From positions 39,257 to 103,256 of the forward strand of contig PLBK01000012.1 in the NCBI GenBank assembly GCA_003134505.1: 64,000 nucleotides of DNA, written 5' to 3'. Position numbers and translations under genes: made by a program. The notes under the pieces are model-generated. The model saw only the letters and a list, made by a program, of their open reading frames with translations. It did no database searches and was not told the DNA's origin. Positions 29,369-37,937 of the stretch are shown here, piece after piece (the first letter of the stretch is position 1; the number at the start of each line of letters is the position of its first letter). The stretch comes from Actinomycetota bacterium (lineage in GTDB: Bacteria; Actinomycetota; Thermoleophilia; Gaiellales; Gaiellaceae).

Positions 29369-30184
29369 CTAGATCACGGCGTACGCCCGGCAGCCGATGA
29401 AGTTCAGGTTCGGGTCCCAGTGGATGGTGGACCAGATGTCGGGCGCGGACTCGCTCCCGTCGCTGTGCCACGCGGTGGGGGTCTCGGCTGCGATCACGTG
29501 ATCGGTCGAGTCCCACGACGACCCGAAGAAGGCCAGGACGTAGTGGTCCTGGCAGTACCGGCCCACGTCGGCGAGCGAGATCATCGAGCCGCCGACACGG
29601 AGCGAGTCGGTGTTCCCCCACCCGGTGTACCCGAACTTGACGTCGGGCGACTTCGCGCCGGCCGCTTTTGCGGCCATCAGCACCGTTCCCGAGCAGTCGG
29701 CCTGACCGCCGGCGCCCGGGCCCGATTTGTAGTCGATCGGCCGGTGCTGCGAGTAGTGCCAGGTGTCCTTGTGATCCTCCATCTGGTGCCAGAAGGCGAA
29801 GATCGCCTTCACGATCGCCTCGGCCGCCGTCGTGTCGGCGAAGCCGTTGTAGAGGTTCTGCGACGTCTGGTCCCAGGCCCATTCGCCCGCATGCGGCGTC
29901 TCTTCCGGGCAGACGGCTGCGAGGGACGCGGTGTGCGTGTCGTTGCCCCACTGCCCGTCCTCGGCGACGCTCAGGACGAGTTGCGTCTTCTTGATCTCCT
30001 GCGTGGTCTGTGGATCGTGGAACACGTCGTCGAACTGCGCCCACGGCTTGCACCCGAGGCGCGACATGACCCGCTTGACTGCTCGGACATCGGCCCCCGG
30101 GTCGATTCCCGCCTCGAGGATCCGTTTGAACTCGACCGACGGCCCGGCGGGTCGAACTGCGTGTGCGGTAGCTCCTGCGGCCAT
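29369..30184 (-). CDS. Hypothetical protein with possible peptidase/cell-wall hydrolase character
   Basis: ADCSGTVLMAAKAAGA motif recalls an NlpC/P60-type Cys nucleophile; rest not recognised. Confidence 0.5.
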   Translation of the reverse strand: MAAGATAHAVRPAGPSVEFKRILEAGIDPGADVRAVKRVMSRLGCKPWAQFDDVFHDPQTTQEIKKTQLVLSVAEDGQWGNDTHTASLAAVCPEETPHAGEWAWDQTSQNLYNGFADTTAAEAIVKAIFAFWHQMEDHKDTWHYSQHRPIDYKSGPGAGGQADCSGTVLMAAKAAGAKSPDVKFGYTGWGNTDSLRVGGSMISLADVGRYCQDHYVLAFFGSSWDSTDHVIAAETPTAWHSDGSESAPDIWSTIHWDPNLNFIGCRAYAVI

Positions 30185-30302
30185 TCTTCCCTCCCTCGGA
30201 AAACGACACGAACGACAGGCTGCACCGGCCGCAACGGTCTGCCCGAACGTAACGTAACGCACGACCGCGCGAGAGTCCAGTCCACGACGATACGATCGGC
30301 CC

Positions 30303-30857
30303 GTGCCCGAAGCGCTTCATTTCACCGGCAACGACGAGGCCGACCGGCTGCTGGCGAGCGATCCGCTCGCGCTCCTGATCGGCTTCGCGCTCGACCAGCA
30401 GGTCACTGTCCCGACGGCGTTCATCGGGCCGCTGAAGATCAAGCAGCGCGTCGGCTCGCTCGACGCCGAGGAGCTGGCCGGCATGCAGCCCGACCGGCTC
30501 GAGGCGGTGTTCCGCGAAAAGCCCGCCGTCCATCGCTTCCCCGGCGCGATGGCGACGCGCGTGCAGGAGCTCGCCCGCACGGTCGTCAGCGAGTACGGCG
30601 GCGACGCGTCTCGCCTGTGGAGCGAGGCGAGCGACTCGGACGACCTCCGCCGCCGCATCGAGGCGCTGCCCGGGTTCGGCGAGATGAAGGTCAAGGCGCT
30701 CGGGTCCGTGCTCGCGAAGCGCTTCGGCGTCGCGGCGGCTCAGGGGCTCGTACCCGGGCACCCGACGCTCGGGGACGTCGACTCGGCGCAGGCGCTCGAG
30801 GACTACCAGGCCGAGAAGCGCGCGTACAAGGCAGCGCAGCGCGCCGCCAAGGGCTGA
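30303..30857 (+). CDS. HhH-GPD-type base-excision DNA repair protein
   Basis: LIGFALDQQVTVPTAFIGPLKIKQR; ALPGFGEMKVKALGSVLAKRFG. Confidence 0.85.
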   Translation: MPEALHFTGNDEADRLLASDPLALLIGFALDQQVTVPTAFIGPLKIKQRVGSLDAEELAGMQPDRLEAVFREKPAVHRFPGAMATRVQELARTVVSEYGGDASRLWSEASDSDDLRRRIEALPGFGEMKVKALGSVLAKRFGVAAAQGLVPGHPTLGDVDSAQALEDYQAEKRAYKAAQRAAKG

Positions 30858-30869
30858 GCCAGGCGAGCG

Positions 30870-31289
30870 GTGAAGCGCCGGCGGATTCTCGCGTACGTGA
30901 CGCGCGAGCGGAACGGGCGCAAGGAGCTGCTCGTCTTCGACCATCGCGACCACCCCGAGGCAGGCACGCAGGTGCCGGCGGGACGGCTCGACGAGGGCGA
31001 GACGCTCAAGCAGGGCTTGCTCCGCGAGCTCCACGAGGAGACCGGCCTCGACCGCGTCCGCGTCGTGCGGGAGCTGACGGTGCTCGGCGACTGGGCTCGC
31101 GAGTCGGACTACGAGAACCACGCGTTCGAGGTACTCGTCGAGAACGACGAGGCGCCCGATACCTGGGAGCACGTGGTTCACGGCAACGGTGACGACGCAG
31201 GGCTCGTGTTCGCCTTCCGCTGGGTGGCGATCGAGCCTGGCCTCGACCTCTGGGACGGCGGCGACCCGACCTACACGCAACTCGCATGA
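30870..31289 (+). CDS. NUDIX hydrolase
   Basis: Nudix box: GRLDEGETLKQGLLRELHEETGL. Confidence 0.88.
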   Translation: MKRRRILAYVTRERNGRKELLVFDHRDHPEAGTQVPAGRLDEGETLKQGLLRELHEETGLDRVRVVRELTVLGDWARESDYENHAFEVLVENDEAPDTWEHVVHGNGDDAGLVFAFRWVAIEPGLDLWDGGDPTYTQLA

Positions 31290-32191
31290 AGGCGATCGCG
31301 CTCGGTGTGATCGTGCTCGCCCTGGGCGGCGGCTCGGCTCGATCGCCGCGGATCGCGAGCTGTCCCGTGTTCCCGCCCGACAACCCGTGGAACCAACGCG
31401 TCGACAAGCTGCCCGTCGCGTCGAACTCGACTGCGATCATCGACTCGATCGGGGCCGACACCGGCCTCCATCCCGACTTCGGCTCGGGCCTCTGGGACGG
31501 AGCGCCGATCGGGATCCCGATCACGGTCGTCGGGGCCGGGGTGCCGAGGTCGCGCGTGAGCTTCGACTACGCCGACGAGTCCGACCCCGGGCCGTATCCG
31601 ATCCCGGCCAACGTGAAGCTCGAAGGCGGGAGCGACCGCCACGCCCTGATCCTGGACTCGTCCACGTGCAAGCTCTACGAGCTCTACTCGCTCCAGCGCG
31701 CGGGGACGGGCTGGCACGCGGGCTCGGGGGCGATCTGGAGCCTCCGCTCGAACCGTGTCCGGCCCGCGGGCTGGACCTCGGCCGACGCGGCGGGCCTGCC
31801 GATCCTGCCCGGGCTCGTCCGCTGGAGCGACATCGCGCAGGGCCACATCGACCACGCCGTCCGCTTCACCGTCGAGCGGACCCGTCACGCCTACATCTAT
31901 CCGGCACGGCACTACGCGAGCGACCTCACCGGCGCGAACCTGCCCCCGATGGGGACGCGCGTCAGGCTCCGAGCCGACTATCCGATCGCCGGCTTCCCCC
32001 CGCAGGCCCGGATCGTGCTCGCCGCGCTGAAGACCTACGGAATGATCGTGGCCGACAACGGCACGTCCTGGTACATCACGGGCGAGCCGAGCTCGCACTG
32101 GTCGAACGACGATTTGCACACGCTCGGCCGCGTCCCCGGCTCGGCGTTCGAGGTCGTGAACACCGCATCGCTCCGCCCCCACTCCAAGTAA
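31286..32191 (+). CDS. Secreted hypothetical protein
   Basis: N-terminal hydrophobic segment; ATGA overlap with the nudix gene; ends in the palindromic repeat. Confidence 0.75.
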   Translation: MKAIALGVIVLALGGGSARSPRIASCPVFPPDNPWNQRVDKLPVASNSTAIIDSIGADTGLHPDFGSGLWDGAPIGIPITVVGAGVPRSRVSFDYADESDPGPYPIPANVKLEGGSDRHALILDSSTCKLYELYSLQRAGTGWHAGSGAIWSLRSNRVRPAGWTSADAAGLPILPGLVRWSDIAQGHIDHAVRFTVERTRHAYIYPARHYASDLTGANLPPMGTRVRLRADYPIAGFPPQARIVLAALKTYGMIVADNGTSWYITGEPSSHWSNDDLHTLGRVPGSAFEVVNTASLRPHSK

Positions 32192-32206
32192 CAGACTGTT
32201 ACGTGG
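32184..32206. repeat. Palindromic repeat copy B: CCAAGTAACAGaCTGTTACGTGG at the convergent gene junction
   Basis: One mismatch from the 23-bp consensus; contains TAA stops for both convergent genes. Confidence 0.88.
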
Positions 32207-32969
32207 CCAGCCGCGTCCAGTAGAGCTCTGTCTCGACGGGCAGGATGTATTCGCCGACGACAAGCCGGCGCAGCTCCCGTTCCGTGGCTTCGAACTCGTC
32301 TGGCGGCAGGGTGCCGAACGGGCTCGTCGACAGGTAGAGCGTGACGAGCGACTCCGCGCCCATCCCGACTTGCTGGGTCTCGATTCGCTCCTCGCGCGCG
32401 GCCTCGAACAGCGAGCCGGCGAAGCAGCTGCGCCACTCCCACTCGCGCGCTTCGACCGGGATGACCCCGAGGGACGGCCGTTCCTTGACCCGCTGCATCA
32501 GGTCCGTAGCGGCCCGCGGAATCGGCGGCTCGGTCCTCCACCAGGAGTTCCAGACCAGAACGAGGCCTCCCCGGGGTCGGAGAACCCGCGCGATCTCGGC
32601 CAGAGCCTCGTCGACGTCGAACCAGTGGAATGCCTGCCCGACGAAGACGGCGTCGATCGACGCGTCGGCGAGCGGGATCGCCTCCGCCCTTCCCTCCAGC
32701 GCCAAGTAACAGTCTGTTACTTGGGACAGGACGGCTCGCATGGATTCGTCCGGCTCGACGGCGGTCACGCGGGCGAAGCGCTCGACCAGCAGCCGGGTGA
32801 GCTTGCCTGTTCCTGCCCCGAGGTCGAGCACGTGCGCATCGGAGCCGAGACCGAGGCGAGACGCCGGCAGATCGACCACCTCCGGGGAGTAGTCCGGGCG
32901 GACGCGGTCGTAGGACGCGGCGCCGCGGCCGAAGCTCAGCGCCCGCGTCACCTCATGCGAGTCCACCAC
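32199..32969 (-). CDS. Class I SAM-dependent methyltransferase
   Basis: HVLDLGAGTGKLTRLLVERFARVTAVEPDESMRAVL; FHWFDVDEALAEIARVLRPRGGLVLVWN. Confidence 0.9.
   Translation of the reverse strand: MVDSHEVTRALSFGRGAASYDRVRPDYSPEVVDLPASRLGLGSDAHVLDLGAGTGKLTRLLVERFARVTAVEPDESMRAVLSQVTDCYLALEGRAEAIPLADASIDAVFVGQAFHWFDVDEALAEIARVLRPRGGLVLVWNSWWRTEPPIPRAATDLMQRVKERPSLGVIPVEAREWEWRSCFAGSLFEAAREERIETQQVGMGAESLVTLYLSTSPFGTLPPDEFEATERELRRLVVGEYILPVETELYWTRLAT
32702..32724. repeat. Palindromic repeat copy C: CCAAGTAACAGtCTGTTACTTGG inside the methyltransferase CDS
   Basis: Perfect inverted repeat around 32713. Confidence 0.9.
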
Positions 32970-33691
32970 ACCTCCGCGCGCAGCGGCGTCCGGTACGTGC
33001 CGTCCGCGGTCACGGTGCGAAGCTCCTCACCGAGCGTGCGCCGCTCTTTGGCGGGCAGTACGGCGAAGATGCTGGTCGAGAGCGTCCTCGCGACGAGGGC
33101 ATCGCGGTCCTGGACGTGGACGTGCTCGAAGCTCTCCTCGCAGAGGGGCTCGAACGGCGAGGCAGGATCGGCAAACGGCTCGCGCCACGCGCCGGACTCG
33201 AGGATCTTCCCGCCCGGCTCGACACCGAGGCGGCGATACCGCTCGATGATCTCGCGCGCGGCTTCAGGCAGCGGTAGGTAGTCCCCTCCGTTCGGGACGT
33301 TGAAGCACAGGACGAGCAACCCGCCCGGCCGGAGCACACGCGCGATCTCGTCGAGCGCACGCGGCCAGTCGAACCAGTGGAACGCCTCGGCGCAGAAGAC
33401 GCCGTCGAGCGATGAGTCCGCGAGCGGAATCGACTCCGCCGATCCATCCAGCGCTTGAACGCCCGCGATCAGGGCACGCATCTCTGCCGACGGCTCGACC
33501 GCGACGAGGTGTGTGAACCGACGCGCCAGCACCCGGGTCAGCTTGCCGGTGCCCGCCGCGAGGTCGAGCACCTCGGCATCGGGAGACAACCGTCCGACCG
33601 TGGCGATCTCGTCGGGCCATTCGGGCCGGCCGCGCTCGTAGTCGGCGGCCGCGTTGCCGAAGGCGAGCCGCAGGAGCGGCTCAGCCGACAC
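32948..33691 (-). CDS. Class I SAM-dependent methyltransferase (paralog of 32199..32969)
   Basis: EVLDLAAGTGKLTRVLARRFTHLVAVEPSAEMRAL; FHWFDWPRALDEIARVLRPGGLLVLCFN. Confidence 0.9.
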   Translation of the reverse strand: MSAEPLLRLAFGNAAADYERGRPEWPDEIATVGRLSPDAEVLDLAAGTGKLTRVLARRFTHLVAVEPSAEMRALIAGVQALDGSAESIPLADSSLDGVFCAEAFHWFDWPRALDEIARVLRPGGLLVLCFNVPNGGDYLPLPEAAREIIERYRRLGVEPGGKILESGAWREPFADPASPFEPLCEESFEHVHVQDRDALVARTLSTSIFAVLPAKERRTLGEELRTVTADGTYRTPLRAEVWWTRMR

Positions 33692-33702
33692 CGCGGAGCG
33701 GC

Positions 33703-34884
33703 TCAGCTAACACCGGCGAGCAGGAAGGCGCGCTGCTCCCTGACCATCTCGCGGGCGATCACGAGCCGTTGGATCTCGTTCGTGCCCTCGTAGATCTGCG
33801 TGATCTTGGCGTCGCGCATCATCCGCTCGAGCGGGTACTCGCGGATGTAGCCGTAGCCGCCCAGGATCTGCACCGCCTCGGTGGTGACCCACATGGCCGT
33901 GTCCGCGCAGAAGAGCTTCGCCATCGCCGACGCCTTGGTCAGCTCGGCGTCCGGCACGCCGGCGTCGGCCATCTGCCCGAACCGGTAGAGCAGGCCGCGC
34001 GCCGCCTCGCAGGCCGTCTCCATGTCGGCGAGCTTGGCCGCGATCAGCTGGTGCTCCGCGATCGGCTTGCCCATCGTCTCGCGCGTCTTGGCGTACTCGA
34101 GCGCGTAGTCGGTCGCCCCCTGCGCGATGCCGAGCGCCTGCGCGCCCACGCCGGCCCGCGAGTGGTCGAGGATCCGCATGGCGAGCCGGAAGCCCTCCCC
34201 CTCGGAGCCGAGCCGGTTCGCCTCGGGCACGCGGCAGTCCGTGAACGTGAGCTCGCCCGTCGTCGAGCCGGAGATCCCCATCTTCGGCTCCAGCCGCGCG
34301 ACCTCGAACCCCGGCGCGTCCGACTCGACCAGGAACGCCGAGATGCCCGCGTGCCGCTTCGACGGGTCGGTCTTCGCGAACACCGTGTACAGCGAGGCGA
34401 CGGCGGCGTTCGTGATGAACCGCTTCGACCCGTTGAGGACGTACTCGCCGTCGTCGCGCCGCGCCTCCGTGCGCATCGCCGCGGAGTCGGAGCCGGAGCC
34501 GGCCTCCGTGAGCGCGTAGGCGGCGAGCCACTCGCCGGACGCGAGCCGTGGCAGGTAGCGCTCGCACTGCTCGTCCGAGCCGCCGAGCACCAACCCCAGC
34601 GAGCCGAGCGCCTGGACGGCCAGAATCAGGCCGCTCGTCGCGCAGACCTTGGAGACCTCCTCGATCGCGACCAGCGCCAGGAGCGTGCCGGTGCCGGTGC
34701 CGCCGTAGCGCTCCTCGAAGAAGAGCCCGAACACCTCGTGCTCGCGGAACAGCTCGACGACGTCCCACGGAAACTCGTGCGATGCGTCGATCTCGGCGGC
34801 CCGCGGCGCGATCCGCTCGCGCGCCAGCGTGCGCACGAGCTCACGGATCTCGCGCTGGTCGTCGGTCAGCACGTCGTACGGCAC
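33703..34884 (-). CDS. Acyl-CoA dehydrogenase
   Basis: YALTEAGSGSDSAAMRTEA, FITNAAVASLYTVFA, YIREYPLERMMRDAKITQIYEGTNEIQRLVIAREM. Confidence 0.94.
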   Translation of the reverse strand: MPYDVLTDDQREIRELVRTLARERIAPRAAEIDASHEFPWDVVELFREHEVFGLFFEERYGGTGTGTLLALVAIEEVSKVCATSGLILAVQALGSLGLVLGGSDEQCERYLPRLASGEWLAAYALTEAGSGSDSAAMRTEARRDDGEYVLNGSKRFITNAAVASLYTVFAKTDPSKRHAGISAFLVESDAPGFEVARLEPKMGISGSTTGELTFTDCRVPEANRLGSEGEGFRLAMRILDHSRAGVGAQALGIAQGATDYALEYAKTRETMGKPIAEHQLIAAKLADMETACEAARGLLYRFGQMADAGVPDAELTKASAMAKLFCADTAMWVTTEAVQILGGYGYIREYPLERMMRDAKITQIYEGTNEIQRLVIAREMVREQRAFLLAGVS

Positions 34885-34955
34885 ATTCTCAGTGTACGCC
34901 CGGAAACCGGTCGCTCGAGCAAGCGGCAGCCGGCCGGCGGAGCTACCGTCTCTCG

Positions 34956-35945
34956 ATGCTGGGGAGGGCGATCGGGCTCGCGTTGCTCGGAGTCACCGCG
35001 CTCTCGGCCCTCGCGGCCGGCCCGGCGTCACCCGCCGGCGGCGCTGCGCTCCTGGCCCGCTACGAGCCTGTCGTCGAGCTCTACCGCGCCGACTGGAAGC
35101 CGAGCGCGGTCGAGCCGTTTCTCGCCGGCGCCGACCTCGAGCGGCCCGTCGGCATCCGCTGGCGCGTCGTCCGCCGGAGCCCGCCTGCATCCGCGCTCGC
35201 CGGCGGCTCCGCCGGCCTGAGGCTCGACACACGCGGCTGCACGCCGGCGGTGAACCTCGACGCGTGCTACGTCCACCGCGCTCAGCCGGCGAGCGTCTAC
35301 GGCCGGGTCTGGGTCAGCCCGACGGCGTCTGCCGGCATCAGCAGCGTGCTCCAGTACTGGTTCTTCTACCCGCTCGACGACTGGCGGAACTCGCCGACCA
35401 GGCCGACGCTCTGGCACATGCACGAGGGCGACTGGGAGGAGGTCTCGGTGGCGCTCGACGCCGCAGGCGGGCCGGTCTCGGTCGCCGCGAGCCAGCACAA
35501 CCTCGGCGTGACCAGGACCTGGGCGCGCGTTCGTGTGGACGGCGGGACACACCCGGTCGTCTACGTGGCGCTCGGCTCGCACGCGAACTACCTGTCGCCG
35601 GGCTTCCGCGGCGTCGCCGGCGTCCCGCACAGGATCCCGACCCGCTTCTCGGGCGTTCCGCTCGTCGAGCCCGACTTCACGTCCGCGCAGGCCACGTACG
35701 GCCCCGCGGGGGTGACGGCTGACGTCCTCGGCATCGTCGACATCTCGGACGGCACCGCTCCCTGGCTCTCCTTCGCCGGCTCCTGGGGGGATGGGGCGTA
35801 CGTCCTGCTCGGAGAGCAGACGAAGACGGGCACGCGGTACGCGCATCTCCGCGTCGGCGGCTCCCCGATCGGACCGGCGTTCCACGACATCTGGCGCGAC
35901 CCGCTGCTCCAGTTCAGAAGCTGGCCCGCCGATGACGGACATTGA
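34956..35945 (+). CDS. Secreted hypothetical protein (Vps62-like)
   Basis: Signal-like N-terminus; LQYWFFYPLDDWRN..WHMHEGDWEEVSVAL..PVVYVALGSHANYL. Confidence 0.75.
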   Translation: MLGRAIGLALLGVTALSALAAGPASPAGGAALLARYEPVVELYRADWKPSAVEPFLAGADLERPVGIRWRVVRRSPPASALAGGSAGLRLDTRGCTPAVNLDACYVHRAQPASVYGRVWVSPTASAGISSVLQYWFFYPLDDWRNSPTRPTLWHMHEGDWEEVSVALDAAGGPVSVAASQHNLGVTRTWARVRVDGGTHPVVYVALGSHANYLSPGFRGVAGVPHRIPTRFSGVPLVEPDFTSAQATYGPAGVTADVLGIVDISDGTAPWLSFAGSWGDGAYVLLGEQTKTGTRYAHLRVGGSPIGPAFHDIWRDPLLQFRSWPADDGH

Positions 35946-36543
35946 CGTGTTCTCAGCAGGCCGGCGAACCCAGGAAGGTCGCTTGGTGCTCCCCCGCACA
36001 CGCGCCGCCCTCGTGCTGGCGGCGGCGGTGGTCTCCACCGGCTCGTTGGTCGCTGCTCTGCCGGTGGCCGCGGCGCACCGAGCCCGAACGGACAGCGCCG
36101 TCGTCGCGATGCCGTCGCTCGACGCGCAGATCATCGCCAGGATCAACGCAGTACGCGCGCAGCGCGGTCTGAGCCGGCTGCGCCTTTCCGTCCGGCTCAG
36201 GTCGGCGGCGGACTTCCACTCGTACGAGATGATCCGGCACGGGTACTTCTCACACGACTCGGCGGACGGCAGCTCGCCGTGGAAGCGGCTGGGGCGGTTC
36301 TATCCCGCGGCCGGGTACCGCCGCTGGCAGGTCGGAGAGACGCTGCTCTGGTATTCGCCCGACGTGGACGCAGCCGGCGCCGTCGGCGATTGGCTGGGAA
36401 GCCCGGAGCACCGGGCAATTCTGCTGGCGCCCGGGTTCACCGAGATCGGTGTCTCGGCGCTGCATGCGACGGCTGCCTCCGGCTCCTTCCAGGGCCAGGA
36501 GGTCACGCTGATCACCGCCGATTTCGGCCTGCGCCTTCGCTGA
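35932..36543 (+). CDS. CAP-domain (SCP/PR1-like) secreted protein
   Basis: IIARINAVRAQRGLSRLRLSVRLRSAADFHSYEMIRHGYFSHDS; GEHR-like region GSPEHRAILLAPGFTEIGV. Confidence 0.85.
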   Translation: MTDIDVFSAGRRTQEGRLVLPRTRAALVLAAAVVSTGSLVAALPVAAAHRARTDSAVVAMPSLDAQIIARINAVRAQRGLSRLRLSVRLRSAADFHSYEMIRHGYFSHDSADGSSPWKRLGRFYPAAGYRRWQVGETLLWYSPDVDAAGAVGDWLGSPEHRAILLAPGFTEIGVSALHATAASGSFQGQEVTLITADFGLRLR

Positions 36544-36569
36544 CGGCCGCCCGGCCTCCGAAGCCGCCC

Positions 36570-36598
36570 CTCAAGTCAGGGATGGGGCGTGTCGATAA
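36570..36598 (+). promoter_or_regulatory. FliA/WhiG-like promoter P1
   Basis: CTCAAGT-N14-GTCGATAA upstream of the first MshEN-like gene. Confidence 0.65.
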
Positions 36599-36635
36599 CG
36601 GCGGCAGCCCGGGAAAAGCCACCCCGGCAAAACCA

Positions 36636-36664
36636 CTCAAGTTAGGGAATCCTCGTGACGATAA
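36636..36664 (+). promoter_or_regulatory. FliA/WhiG-like promoter P2
   Basis: CTCAAGT-N14-GACGATAA, -10 ends 8 nt before the ATG at 36673. Confidence 0.7.
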
Positions 36665-36672
36665 GGAGAGAC

Positions 36673-37827
36673 ATGGAAGCGGCACACACTTCCTGGCGTT
36701 CGCTCGGTGAGCTCTTCGTCGAGCGCGGCCTGATCTCCGAGGCCGATCTCGAACGTGCTCTCGCCGAGCAGGTTGCGACGAAGCGGCGCCTGGCGGACAT
36801 CCTCGTCCGGCGCGGTCTCGTCACCGGCCACGACATCACGAAGGCACTCATGGAGCAGCTGGGCGACGACGCTCCGATGCTGCCGGCCCCCACGCCGGCC
36901 GTCGCTCCAGCACCCGCACCGGCACCTGTCCCGGCTCCCGTCGCCGAGCACCGCGACGCCGACGTCGTGACGCTGCCCGAGCCCGCACCGGCCGAGACCG
37001 GTCCCGCCGCCGCGGCTGCCGCGGCCGAGCACGAGACCGCCCCGCCGCCGAAGCAGGCTTCCAGGAAGAAGGCTGCGCCGGCTCAGGCGCCGATGCCCGA
37101 GGCAACGATCCCGGGCGGGTACGACCTCTCCATCTCCGCACACGCATTGATCGCCGAGGCCGACTCGCGGCGCCGTGGCGCCGAGGCCGAGCTCAACGCG
37201 GCTCGTGAGGCCCATGCGCAGGTTCTGCGCGGGCTCGAGCAGGTTCGCGCCGAGCTCGACGCACGCGACCTCTCGACCGACAGCCTCGCCAAGGAGCTCG
37301 AGGAGACGCAGAGCCGCCTCCGCAACCGCGAGGAAGAGCTCTCGACCGAAGTCTCGCTCTGGGAAGAGGCCCGTCGTGAGGCCGAGCGCTGCGGCGGCCA
37401 GCTCGCCGAGCTGCAGTCGCGGCTGGACGAGAAGCAGCACGAGCTGTCCGAGGCCAGCGCTTCGGCCGCCGCCTGGACTGCACGGGCCTCCGAGCTGGAG
37501 AACGAGACCGACACGCTCGCCGGCCGCGTCACCGCCGCCGCCCACGCCCTCGAGATCCTCGCCACCACCCGCTTCGCCGCCAACGGTGCCGACCTGACGC
37601 GTTCGGGTGGCCCGGGCAACGGGTCGGAGCAGAAGGCGAGCAGCCAGACCGGCGTGCTCTGTTTCGTGCCGCAGGCCGAGGGCTACGACCTCGTCGAGCG
37701 GGCCGGCCCGCTGCCGTCCGTCGGTGAGATGCTCGAGTTCGGCGAGCAGCAGTTCGTGGTCACGAAGATCGGGCGCTCTCCGCTCCCGTTCGACCGACGC
37801 AGCTGCGTCTTCCTCACCGCGGTCTAG
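36673..37827 (+). CDS. MshEN-like domain + coiled-coil protein, paralog 1
   Basis: MEAAHTSWRSLGELFVERGLISEADLERALAEQVATKRRLADILVRRGLVTGHDITKALMEQ; coiled coil; C-terminal GYDLVERAG..SPLPFDRRSCVFL. Confidence 0.85.
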   Translation: MEAAHTSWRSLGELFVERGLISEADLERALAEQVATKRRLADILVRRGLVTGHDITKALMEQLGDDAPMLPAPTPAVAPAPAPAPVPAPVAEHRDADVVTLPEPAPAETGPAAAAAAAEHETAPPPKQASRKKAAPAQAPMPEATIPGGYDLSISAHALIAEADSRRRGAEAELNAAREAHAQVLRGLEQVRAELDARDLSTDSLAKELEETQSRLRNREEELSTEVSLWEEARREAERCGGQLAELQSRLDEKQHELSEASASAAAWTARASELENETDTLAGRVTAAAHALEILATTRFAANGADLTRSGGPGNGSEQKASSQTGVLCFVPQAEGYDLVERAGPLPSVGEMLEFGEQQFVVTKIGRSPLPFDRRSCVFLTAV

Positions 37828-37899
37828 GCACCAGCCGACACTCCGCTCGTTCCGCTCACAGCGCCGTTTGCGCACGGCTCCGACGCGCCGTGCGGCCAA

Positions 37900-37928
37900 C
37901 TCAAGTAGTTCCCCCGAACGGACGATAG
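37900..37928 (+). promoter_or_regulatory. FliA/WhiG-like promoter P3
   Basis: CTCAAGT-N14-GACGATAG, ATG at 37938. Confidence 0.7.
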
Positions 37929-37937
37929 AGAGATCAG

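Noticed and set aside
30250-30262. ACGTAACGTAACG as a further copy of the GTAACAG palindrome
   Set aside because: Only a short tandem GTAAC similarity; lacks the CTGTTAC half and symmetry.
29328-31280. 650-aa minus-strand ORF
   Set aside because: Overlaps three genes with clear domains (HhH-GPD, nudix, hydrolase-like) in other frames.
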